From assembly GCF_011806405.1 (NCBI RefSeq), contig NZ_JAATOW010000037.1, positions 1 to 45,989 on the forward strand: 45,989 nucleotides of DNA. Direction: 5' to 3'. The DNA comes from Pseudooceanicola sp. HF7. Lineage in GTDB: Bacteria; Pseudomonadota; Alphaproteobacteria; Rhodobacterales; Rhodobacteraceae. The notes beneath the pieces were generated by a model that saw nothing but the letters and a program-made list of their open reading frames with translations, was not told the DNA's origin and made no database searches. The position numbers were made by a program, and so were the translations under genes. Shown here piece by piece: positions 32,799-40,256 of the stretch (position 1 is the first letter of the stretch; every line of letters starts with the position of its first letter).

Positions 32799-33809
32799 TC
32801 ACTTTGAAAAACTACGGTAAAATGTCGAGAGTTGTTCGACGCCCCCTTCTGTATCCATCGCTCCGATACCTAAAAACGTAGGAGCCTCATGCACGAACTT
32901 GATTTGAACACCAATGCTATCCGACTCGCTGATTATACGAGCCTGATCGCTCGATACTTTAGCGATAACATGTACGTCTGCTCCAACTTGGAAACGTTTA
33001 CATTTCTCCGATATGTCAATCTTAATATCTTCTCCGTTGAGATTGATTTCCACGACGCCAAAGCCTGTCAATTCATTGAAGCGGTTCTGGGCTTCAATGA
33101 CTGCCCAGAAGATAAAGCCAGCATCTTTAGCGAAGCACAACATTACCTTGTGGCGTCCGTAGATGGAATCCCGTTCGCCTCTAACGTACATGATCCCTCT
33201 GCGAGCCTGTACAGTCCAAACCACATCGGTTTGACCGCCTGTGACTACGCGAAGTTCTTTAAGCCGCTGTTCGGGTACTAGGTTGATCTCTTTTGAATCG
33301 GTGGCGGATGACAGTTCCAAGAACTTGGGGGAGACTCCCATATCACTGACAAAGGACGCGATTTTTGCGGAAAGCTCTTGGGATTTCCCAATGTGTTCTG
33401 GAAGTGGATCCTTGAATGAGAAGCGATGCACTCCAAATTGACTGCCCTCAGAAAAAAACCTCAAGCGGCCGCCTAAGTAGATCATGGTGGCCGCGCTCAT
33501 ACATCTACCATTGACACGTTTTCTTGGGACCAAGGGCTTTGACGGGTCCGGTGGTTCCAACACAAAGCTGCCTACATCTGTCCATAGACCGTACTGCCGA
33601 ATTTGCCTGCCTACTCCAATCCCAGCCTCTAAATCGCCGCCTGTAGAGTCGATGTAAACGACCATGTGAGCTGGTGGTTTGTGGTCATCAAGGAACTTCA
33701 TGAACTTGAGGTCATCGCCGTGCTCAATAGTGCCAACTGCGTTAATGCAAAAGAAGCCACCGAACATTTTCTCTAGTTCGTTCTGCGGTTCCGTATAGTG
33801 AAATTCCAT
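32799..33809 (-). CDS. ClpP-fold serine protease with unknown C-terminal domain
   Basis: A 336-residue protein. The N-terminal half has the ClpP/crotonase pattern: VVYIDSTGGDLEAGIGVGRQIR at 50-71, the nucleophile in GRCMSAATMIYLGG (Ser105) and the histidine in FGVHRFSF (His128). No signal peptide or membrane segment is seen, so it should act in the cytosol. Residues about 190-336 form a separate beta-rich domain (GRHKVMLCFAKDAGFIFWAV, VEINLNGEDIKIDI) that I do not recognise. The start ATG has GGCGGAG close upstream. Its place between HEPN and NACHT genes suggests a cargo or defence role, with the C-terminal half as possible sensor; that is inference. Confidence 0.8.
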   Translation of the reverse strand: MEFHYTEPQNELEKMFGGFFCINAVGTIEHGDDLKFMKFLDDHKPPAHMVVYIDSTGGDLEAGIGVGRQIRQYGLWTDVGSFVLEPPDPSKPLVPRKRVNGRCMSAATMIYLGGRLRFFSEGSQFGVHRFSFKDPLPEHIGKSQELSAKIASFVSDMGVSPKFLELSSATDSKEINLVPEQRLKELRVVTGGQTDVVWTVQARRGIMYVRGERDSIYGRHKVMLCFAKDAGFIFWAVIEAQNRFNELTGFGVVEINLNGEDIKIDISEKCKRFQVGADVHVIAKVSSDQARIISESDSIGVQIKFVHEAPTFLGIGAMDTEGGVEQLSTFYRSFSK

Positions 33810-34113
33810 ATCTCCGCCAAAGATTGATCAGGAACTAAAAATGGTGAATTCAGTAAAGCCATTTGGCCGTTACACTACGTTGAGAATGCGTCGAAGCTGA
33901 CGTTCGTGCAACATACAGCATCATGCAAAGTGGGCTCCAAGCGGACATGCGGCGTCGCAGCGGTTCGAGCGCCCGGGATACACCGACAGCCGTCGCTACC
34001 GGCCCAGTGCTGCCATTCTCGACCTGTCCGAACGCTGGATTGTGTCGCCGCGAAGCCGCCGTTCGAGGCTGTATCGTTTGAGCATCATCTTGCGATACAA
34101 GCGCGTTTCTGGA
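33810..34113. other. Repeat-bearing spacer
   Basis: No gene is supported. A repeat core (GGGCTCCAAGCGGACATGCGGCG) family member is at 33932-33960, followed by related words to about 34080 (CTGTCCGAACGCTGG, AAGCCGCCGTTCGAGG). The first 100 bases upstream of the protease start are AT-richer and may hold its promoter. Confidence 0.5.
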
Positions 34114-36306
34114 TCATCCCTCCACTCCACTCGGCATCAGCTTCCGATACAAATCTGGATGTTCTACTAGCGAGATATCTTTCCGGAAATGAACGAATGC
34201 CGCCCATGCTCCGGAAGCTTGGCGGTTTCTTACCGTCACCAGATCGAACTCTTTCAAAGCCGCAAATACTCTGTCCCAATCCGGGTGCGCGATGATCCTT
34301 CGGCCCGGCGGGTCCGTGTCATCGATATTCGTCCGCAGCCAGAATGCGCGATATCGGTCAATCCGACCCAGGAGTTCAGCAAGGCTCTCCGACCAGACAA
34401 ACTTGGTAGGATCGTTGACAACTCCTTCTGGTGACAAAGTCCCTCTTATAACGCTTCCGTCGGCTGTCGTCCCCTCCGGACCAACCAGTATCTGTGGCAG
34501 CGGAATGGGCGAAGGCAAAAGTGTGCGAGCGTCGATTTCTAAAGTCACAATGACAACGCCATCATTAAAGTGCACGTTCTGCAGATCGGCGCCAGCGGCG
34601 TACAAAATACTGATCGTAGTGCCTCGGAACGAGATCCCGTCTGGCGCAGCAAACGGAAAGTGAAGCTCTCCGATGCCGATATCCCTAATCTGAAGATCAG
34701 CGTCTTTGAGAACCACTGCGCATGCGGCGGCAACACCCAGCACGGCAAGGTTAATACTGGTCCGATCCCGCGAGGGCGAGGCAAGCTGTTTGCGAACAGC
34801 TATCAGAAACCGATTTGCTTCTTCCCCTTTTCCGCGCGCCACATGGCCAAAGACATCCAAGGCCTCACGACCGAACAAGTTACGCCTGACGTAGCGAGGA
34901 ATTTCACCCTCGCCCACTGACCTCAGAGCTTCGCGTGCCAAGAAATGTTGCTGAAGCTGCTCGTGAGCAAAACGCACGTCGCCAGCCCTCAGATCATTTG
35001 CAAGAAACACCACGGTTCGAGCACGTTGCGCTACGGCGGCAATCTGATCGTCGGGCAACAAGCCGTCCGCAGCAACCCTGGCAAGCAGATCAAGGGCGTC
35101 ATCGTTAATCGCTTCTGACTGGTTCTCGGCGAGGTCGCGTGCAACTTCTTCAAGGAAGCGCCCGACATAGAGCTCATATTTTGCGGTTGCCTCGCTTCCA
35201 TCCGGCGGATCAAGCGCTTCCACGAATTTCGTCGCTTCTCTGCGAGTCATTGTGTCCACGAGGTATGTCAAAAGGTCCGACGCCGGGAGCTCGTCGCTTG
35301 CCAAAGCGTCGGGCTCTAGTGAGATGAGATGCAAAAAGAAGGGGCGAAGGGCAAAGGAGCCGGAATCAAAAATCGGCTCGACAAACTCTTTATCCAGAAG
35401 TGTATGGCTCCAACCATCCTGTTCAAGGAGCCAGGCCCGGGCGGCGTCAGGGTCTGGATCGGTCAGAGACAAGGCGGCAAGCCGGTCGCGGTTGGCGCTG
35501 AAAGAGGACAACTGCTTCCGAATAGTGTCGGTCGATACGAAAGTTTCTCTCCCAGCAAGCAAGAGCGTCGCCGAGCCACGAGCCTCTTCGATTAAGCCGT
35601 TGAGGCCACTCCAAGCCGTTTCAAATCCGTTGGGATCGGAAAGCTCGTCGAACCCGTCGATAGCCAGTGTCACAAGACCGTGGCGCATCAACACGATCAA
35701 CTGATTTACTGTCAAATTCGACCGAACATCCTGCAACGCGAAAGCAATCAGGTCCGGAATATTCTGAAGAACACGTCCTCGGCTGACAACTTGCAGGATC
35801 AATGGTGCCGACCCATCATACGATTCAGCACGGGAAAGTGCGGCCTCACGAACAATCGTCGTCTTCCCGACACCTGCGGGGCCGTCGATCAGGAGGAAAT
35901 CGGTTCCGCCCGGCCGCCGCGATGAAGGGACGTCGCGTAGCCAGTCATTGAGGCTTTCCCAAGGCTTTACTTGGTTACTCCATCCCGGAACTCGTCCTTC
36001 TACTACCTTCATTTGGCAGGTAATCGGGACCGGTCTACCAATCATCCTTTTAGGAGCGAGAAGAGCTACCTGATTCCTCGCTACTTTGGAAAGATCTGCA
36101 AACACCGGGCTCGCTAGGACCGCGCCAGCGCTCGTGTAGCGGCGGGTTTGTCCATCGGCGGAAACCTCGTAACCCGCATTCTCTCTCGAGACCGTGATGG
36201 GGCGTTCGTTGCTGGTCAGCATGAACCCAGCCTCGATTACTTCGACCGAAGTTCCGATATCCGCGAACGGGCGCAGATCTTTGGGTGTCAATTTATCCGG
36301 TGCCAT
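34114..36306 (-). CDS. NACHT-type STAND NTPase, defence candidate
   Basis: A 730-residue protein. Residues 1-120 form an unknown N-terminal domain. The NTPase core has Walker A GPAGVGKTT at 142-150 and an extended Walker B LVTLAIDGFDEL at 211-222 with the Asp-x2-Asp-Glu arrangement typical of NACHT, followed by a sensor-like LLLAGRET. Helical regions run to about 500. From about 520 on are beta-rich segments with pentapeptide-like steps (LQIRDIGIGELHF, AGADLQNVHFNDG), and the C-terminal 90 residues look like a winged-helix or sensor domain. Bacterial NACHT proteins act in antiphage immunity. The gene starts 19 bases inside the NYN gene, so the two are coupled. Confidence 0.88.
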   Translation of the reverse strand: MAPDKLTPKDLRPFADIGTSVEVIEAGFMLTSNERPITVSRENAGYEVSADGQTRRYTSAGAVLASPVFADLSKVARNQVALLAPKRMIGRPVPITCQMKVVEGRVPGWSNQVKPWESLNDWLRDVPSSRRPGGTDFLLIDGPAGVGKTTIVREAALSRAESYDGSAPLILQVVSRGRVLQNIPDLIAFALQDVRSNLTVNQLIVLMRHGLVTLAIDGFDELSDPNGFETAWSGLNGLIEEARGSATLLLAGRETFVSTDTIRKQLSSFSANRDRLAALSLTDPDPDAARAWLLEQDGWSHTLLDKEFVEPIFDSGSFALRPFFLHLISLEPDALASDELPASDLLTYLVDTMTRREATKFVEALDPPDGSEATAKYELYVGRFLEEVARDLAENQSEAINDDALDLLARVAADGLLPDDQIAAVAQRARTVVFLANDLRAGDVRFAHEQLQQHFLAREALRSVGEGEIPRYVRRNLFGREALDVFGHVARGKGEEANRFLIAVRKQLASPSRDRTSINLAVLGVAAACAVVLKDADLQIRDIGIGELHFPFAAPDGISFRGTTISILYAAGADLQNVHFNDGVVIVTLEIDARTLLPSPIPLPQILVGPEGTTADGSVIRGTLSPEGVVNDPTKFVWSESLAELLGRIDRYRAFWLRTNIDDTDPPGRRIIAHPDWDRVFAALKEFDLVTVRNRQASGAWAAFVHFRKDISLVEHPDLYRKLMPSGVEG

Positions 36307-36956
36307 ACCAATTCCGCCATTGTGGGGTTGTTATTCTTTATTCCGCCGCGAGCAAGATAGACCACGCGGCGGCCTGTTCCCTGCAATAGTCCTTCTGCCG
36401 TCAAAATACCGGGAACCAGGTCCGCATCCTGTCCAACCACGATCAGCCAACTGTCGTCCTCTTCCGCCGCAAGGTAAAGCAAGTCGGAAACCAGCGCCGT
36501 GTCCACCATTTTTTCACCCAGAACGCCGCGACGATCGGCTTGGAGAGTGCTCGGCAAATGGTGATCCCGTCTCTGCCCACATAGACGTTCATTCATTGCT
36601 CCAAGCAGCCGATCCCCAAACTCCAGCTCCCGCACAACCACCTGTCGGGGGTGCGCCGAATACTCGTTAAGGCCGCCACCTTCATCGGCATTCGGGTCGA
36701 AGACGCGGGCCGCCTCCAATGCCGTCCGGTTTGGTGTCGGCTCAAAGCCCCGCCGCCATCCATGATAGGCGCGGAGGAACAGAAAGAAGTTTTCGTCGGA
36801 TGCCAATTGAAGAAGGTGTTTGCCGACTTGGCGGCACACCGACTTAAGAACCCGACGCGCAACATCCGGGCTTTCGGAAGCAGGCTGTCCACGTAGAGCG
36901 TGAAGTTCACTGTTCCAATCGATGAGAACATGAGTGCGCCTTGGGCGTCTGGCCAT
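36288..36956 (-). CDS. NYN/PIN-type ribonuclease, partner of the NACHT NTPase
   Basis: A 222-residue NYN-domain protein. The acidic residues expected of the PIN-like active site are visible: Asp13 in VLIDWNSEL, Asp152 and Asp158 in EKMVDTALVSDLL, and Asp177/Asp179 in LIVVGQDADLVPG. Metal-dependent RNA cutting is the family role. ATG 36956 has AGGAAA six bases upstream; the longer frame to 37022 is not needed. It is the first gene of a two-gene operon: its 3' end overlaps the NACHT gene by 19 bases. The pair suggests an effector nuclease controlled by a STAND switch. Confidence 0.85.
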   Translation of the reverse strand: MARRPRRTHVLIDWNSELHALRGQPASESPDVARRVLKSVCRQVGKHLLQLASDENFFLFLRAYHGWRRGFEPTPNRTALEAARVFDPNADEGGGLNEYSAHPRQVVVRELEFGDRLLGAMNERLCGQRRDHHLPSTLQADRRGVLGEKMVDTALVSDLLYLAAEEDDSWLIVVGQDADLVPGILTAEGLLQGTGRRVVYLARGGIKNNNPTMAELVWHRIN

Positions 36957-37580
36957 GCTGTTTCCTAAGCGGTGAGCACCATTTCGCCCTCCTCGGGAAC
37001 CGCTTGTCAGGGAGAAGCCCAATCAACCTACTACAAGCGCACGAGCACTGCCATTGCATAGCGCAATAGGTCGAGTTTCTTTGATTCTTCTCGTCTTTCT
37101 ATTGGCTAATGGGCCGACGTTTTTTTATTGGCTAATGGGCCGACGTTCGAATTACAAGGTGCAATTCCAACCGTTGCGGGCATGAGTTCAGGTTATCCAG
37201 GACGACCGAGAGCGGCGGCTTCGTCGGTTTCCGCGACCGACATCGCACGACGACGTACGTCTGTTTTCCCGCCACTTGTCAAGTTCGCGCCAGGTCTGGC
37301 GGTGTCAACATTCCGGAATGTCCGCTTCTACATTCTGGCAAGGTTGGGTTCGCACGTGCGGAGAACGTCCGGAAACCGCCCTTCATGACTTCAATGAGTC
37401 AGTAAGATGGACAGCGGGCAGGTTCTGAACGGTTCTTTCTTTGCCTGCTGGGCGCTCCCTATGGCGTCGCGATCAGCGTTTCCCAAGTTCACGTTTTGGT
37501 CCGCTTGTTTGGCGTGCAGTCGTCACCACTGCCGGGAAACCAACATCGCCTAGTTTCAAGGGACTAGGGTAGTTTGGATT
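36957..37580. other. Non-coding right flank of the island
   Basis: About 620 bases with no gene I can support. It contains the promoter side of the NYN-NACHT operon, a 21-bp direct repeat (37101-37147) and AT-rich tracts near 37080-37130. An 86-codon plus-strand frame at 37128-37388 is Arg/Ser/Ala-rich and starts inside the repeat, so I leave it out. Confidence 0.5.
37101..37147. repeat. 21-bp direct repeat, period 26
   Basis: ATTGGCTAATGGGCCGACGTT occurs at 37101-37121 and again at 37127-37147, separated by five Ts. It lies about 145 bases upstream of the NYN start and 440 bases from the tRNA fragment. It could be a regulator site, an accessory recombinase site, or a chance tandem duplication. 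Confidence 0.8.
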
Positions 37581-37628
37581 TCGTTTACACCGAAGATGTC
37601 GGGAGTTCGAGTCTCTCATCACCCACCA
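37581..37628 (+). tRNA. 3' fragment of a tRNA-Val(UAC) gene, putative attachment site
   Basis: The sequence reads from the anticodon stem to the end of a tRNA: loop TTTACAC with anticodon TAC, T-arm GGGAG-TTCGAGT-CTCTC, acceptor strand ATCACCC, discriminator A and CCA (37626-37628). The 5' half is absent: no GGGTGAT acceptor strand or D-arm exists upstream. Integrases often use this part of a tRNA as the crossover site and leave such a fragment at the far end. It therefore probably marks the right end of the island. The intact tRNA-Val should lie left of this window. Confidence 0.8.
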
Positions 37629-38017
37629 TCCTTCGCATATCTTGTGCCGAATCTAGCTTGGTTGTTTCCCATCTGCCAGGGGCCGCGTGATGCTGGCATG
37701 GCTGGAACATGTGACGCGCCTTGCGTGCCATCGGCGCCGCTGCAGGACATGCCCACAAGGACGGCTTTGAGCGGGCATGAGCGCGGAATTCCGCCAATTC
37801 GGCGGCCTTTTCAGATGCGATACGGGCCTGGGGGACCGCTTTCCGACGGGTCGCGCGACAGGCGGGATCTTGGGGACAAGAATCCCTCTTCTCGTGTCGC
37901 AGGATCGGTGGCAGTCTCCGCCGACTCAAAGAGGAAGCGGCGGGGATCATCGTCCGCCTGCCACCTGCGCCTTGCCGACGGCGCCTGTACAGCGCGGCGT
38001 TTCTTCGGGTGTTCTCC
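37629..38017. other. Spacer between the island end and the transporter gene
   Basis: About 390 bases after the tRNA fragment with no gene I can support. Open frames on both strands are shadows with odd composition. It likely contains the promoter of the transporter gene, but no clear -35/-10 pair is visible. Confidence 0.4.
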
Positions 38018-39796
38018 ATGTTTTTCGATCTCGGTTCCTATGCGCCCCAGGGCGCCCTTCTTCTGGTGGCTGCCGTTTTTGCCCTGTTCCTGAGCGAACG
38101 CTTTGCCGCCGAGGTGACCGCCCTGGGCGGCGTGGCCATGGCACTATTACTGGGCCTGGTGAGCACGGATGACCTGCTCAAGGCCCTGAGCAACTCAGCG
38201 CCCGCCACCATCGGCGCGATGTTCGTGCTGAGTGCTGCGCTTGTGCGCACCGGGGTTCTGGAGGGCGTGGCCGAAGGGCTGGGCCGCAGCATGGTCCGGC
38301 GTCCGAAGCAGACGATCCTGCTGTTCTTCGCGCTGGCGGCGGTGGCCTCGGCCTTCATGAACAACACGCCGGTGGTGATGGTCCTGATTCCGGTGGTCTT
38401 CGGGCTGGCCCGCCAGCTTGGCACCAATGCCTCGCGCTTCCTCATGCCGCTCAGCTTCGTGGTGATCATGGGGGGCACCTGCACGCTGATCGGCACGTCG
38501 ACGAACATCCTGGTGGACGGCGTGACCCGTGACCTTGGCCTGCCGGCTTTCTCGCTGTTCGAGATTGCGCCGCTTGGCATCGCCTTGACGCTGCTGGGCA
38601 GTCTCTTCCTGGCGATCGCCGCGCCGCGCCTCTTGCCTGAGCGGGTTGCCCTGGCAGAGATGCAGGAGCCGCGCAGCGGGCGGTCCTGGCGGGTCGAGCT
38701 TTTCGTGCCGGCGGATTCGCCCCTGATTGGGCAGAGGGTTTGCGATATTGCCGACTTCCGGCGTAGCGCCACGCGGCTCGTGGATCTGATCCGCGACGAC
38801 ATCTCCCTTCAGCTCGGGCTGGAGACAGAGGTGCTGGCCATGGGGGACCGGGTGGTGGTGCATACCTCTGACGCCGAGGTGGCGGGCTATAGGGCGGAGG
38901 GTGCGCGCAACCTTGCCATTCCCGGGCTTGAGCCGGGGACCGCGCGCAGTCACCAGGTCGTGGAGGCGCTGGTGAAGGATCGCAAGGGCCCGGTTGCTGA
39001 CCTGGGCTGGCGGCGCAGCCACGGCGTTTATCCGATCGCCCTGCATCGCCAGGGCAGCGCGCGCGATCTGAAGGACACGCGGCTGCACCTGCGGCCAGGC
39101 GATACGGTGCTGCTGGACGGGCCGGCAGAGGATATCGCGCGGCTTGCGCGGGACGAGGACCTGGTCCTGCTGTCGCCATTGCAAGCCCGTGCCTTCCGCA
39201 GGACCAAGGCACCCATCGCGATTGGCGTCCTGGCCCTGGTGGTGCTGGGCGCGGCGCTGGACCTGGCGCCTATCCTGCCGCTGGCGGTCATCGGTGCCGC
39301 GATCGTGCTGCTGACCCGCTGTGTCGAGCCGGACGAGGGCATCGGGGCGATTGACGGGCGCCTGTTGTTGCTGATCGTCAGCATGCTGGTTTTGGGCACC
39401 GCGATGGAGCGCAGCGGGGCCATGGCGCTGATCGTGGAGGGGCTCTCCGTGCCGCTGGCGCAGCTGAGCCCGATCCTTGCCCTGGCGCTCATCTACGCGG
39501 TGACCTCCGTGCTGACCGAGGTGGTCACGAACAATGCTGTTGCGGTGATCATGACCCCGATAGCCGTTGGCGTGGCCGGCGCGCTTGGGCTGGATCCGCG
39601 CGCCTTCGTCGTGGTCGTCATGTTCGGCGCCAGTGCCAGCTTTGCCACGCCGATCGGCTACCAGACCAACACGATGGTCTATAACGCGGGCGGCTACCGG
39701 TTCACCGACTTCCTGCGCCTGGGCTTGCCGATGAACATCATGGCGGGGGTGGTGACGGTCCTTCTGGCGCCGGTGTTCTGGCCGTTGCAGCCCTGA
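38018..39796 (+). CDS. DASS/SLC13-type anion transporter with RCK_C domains
   Basis: A 592-residue inner-membrane permease. Hydrophobic helices fill residues 1-200 and 395-592. Both halves carry the paired reentrant motifs of the family: NNTPVVMVLIPVV with GGTCTLIGTSTNILVDG, and NNAVAVIMTPIAV with ASFATPIGYQTNTMVY. Between them, about 210-385, lie two RCK_C (TrkA_C) domains that often gate such carriers. Substrate cannot be read from sequence; sulfate, dicarboxylates or similar anions are usual. I chose ATG 38018 over GTG 38009; neither has a strong ribosome site. It ends before a terminator-like hairpin at 39858. Confidence 0.9.
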   Translation: MFFDLGSYAPQGALLLVAAVFALFLSERFAAEVTALGGVAMALLLGLVSTDDLLKALSNSAPATIGAMFVLSAALVRTGVLEGVAEGLGRSMVRRPKQTILLFFALAAVASAFMNNTPVVMVLIPVVFGLARQLGTNASRFLMPLSFVVIMGGTCTLIGTSTNILVDGVTRDLGLPAFSLFEIAPLGIALTLLGSLFLAIAAPRLLPERVALAEMQEPRSGRSWRVELFVPADSPLIGQRVCDIADFRRSATRLVDLIRDDISLQLGLETEVLAMGDRVVVHTSDAEVAGYRAEGARNLAIPGLEPGTARSHQVVEALVKDRKGPVADLGWRRSHGVYPIALHRQGSARDLKDTRLHLRPGDTVLLDGPAEDIARLARDEDLVLLSPLQARAFRRTKAPIAIGVLALVVLGAALDLAPILPLAVIGAAIVLLTRCVEPDEGIGAIDGRLLLLIVSMLVLGTAMERSGAMALIVEGLSVPLAQLSPILALALIYAVTSVLTEVVTNNAVAVIMTPIAVGVAGALGLDPRAFVVVVMFGASASFATPIGYQTNTMVYNAGGYRFTDFLRLGLPMNIMAGVVTVLLAPVFWPLQP

Positions 39797-39857
39797 GCGG
39801 GTCAGGGTGGGCATAGGGAGGTGCCGGGAGCCGCCGTTCCTTTGAGAATGGCGCCTT

Positions 39858-39893
39858 AAGGGGCCGAAGCGCCTGGAGTCTTCGACCCTTTTT
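39858..39893 (+). terminator. Probable terminator after the transporter gene
   Basis: AAGGG and CGAAG pair with CTTCG and CCCTT across a ten-base loop, with a small internal loop, and the stem runs into a T-tract ending at 39893. It separates the transporter transcript from the riboswitch-controlled operon. Confidence 0.55.
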
Positions 39894-39977
39894 GCAGATC
39901 CAGAGACTTCCACGGGCCGCAGGGGGAGCAGTCGCCGCGCGCTTGCAAACAGTTGGAACCTTTGCCATTGATCCCAG

Positions 39978-40140
39978 CGTCGGTTTCCTTCGGGAATTGA
40001 AAGGGAATCCGTTCCGGGCTTGTCCGGCAAACGGAACTGCCCCCGCAACTGTAGGCGGCGAGTGTCTCTCGATATGCCACTGGGACCTTCCCGGGAAGGC
40101 GAGAGATGCCGTGACCCGTCAGTCAGGAGACCTGCCGACG
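39978..40140 (+). promoter_or_regulatory. Cobalamin riboswitch
   Basis: A vitamin B12 aptamer upstream of the B12 importer. Closing strands CGTCGG (39978-39983) and CCGACG (40135-40140) pair perfectly. Inside are GAAAGGGAATCCG, the conserved GCCCCCGCAACTGTAGGCGG block from 40039, GCCACTGGGA, and the B12 box AGTCAGGAGACCTGCC at 40121-40136. With cobalamin bound, expression of the downstream genes should fall. Confidence 0.95.
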
Positions 40141-40189
40141 GATGTGAAATCACGACTGGACGGGGTGTGCCGGGGCGGGAAACTCAACG

Positions 40190-40209
40190 TGGCCGCCTTG
40201 GCCATTTTT
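40190..40209 (+). terminator. Riboswitch expression-platform terminator
   Basis: TGGCC-GCCTT-GGCCA (40190-40204) followed by TTTTT (40205-40209) forms an intrinsic terminator 50 bases after the aptamer and 47 bases before btuF. It implies transcriptional control, with termination when cobalamin is plentiful. Confidence 0.7.
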
Positions 40210-40256
40210 CGTTTCACGTCTTGCCCCTGACGGTCCTATCTGACGGGACGGATCGG

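Noticed and set aside
37128-37388. An 86-codon plus-strand reading frame
   Set aside because: It begins inside the direct repeat, has no ribosome site and has the Arg/Ser/Ala-rich composition of chance frames in GC-rich DNA.
37553-37628. A complete tRNA gene
   Set aside because: The 3' half is a clean tRNA-Val match, but the acceptor 5' strand and the D-arm are missing from the 50 bases upstream, so it cannot fold as a full tRNA.
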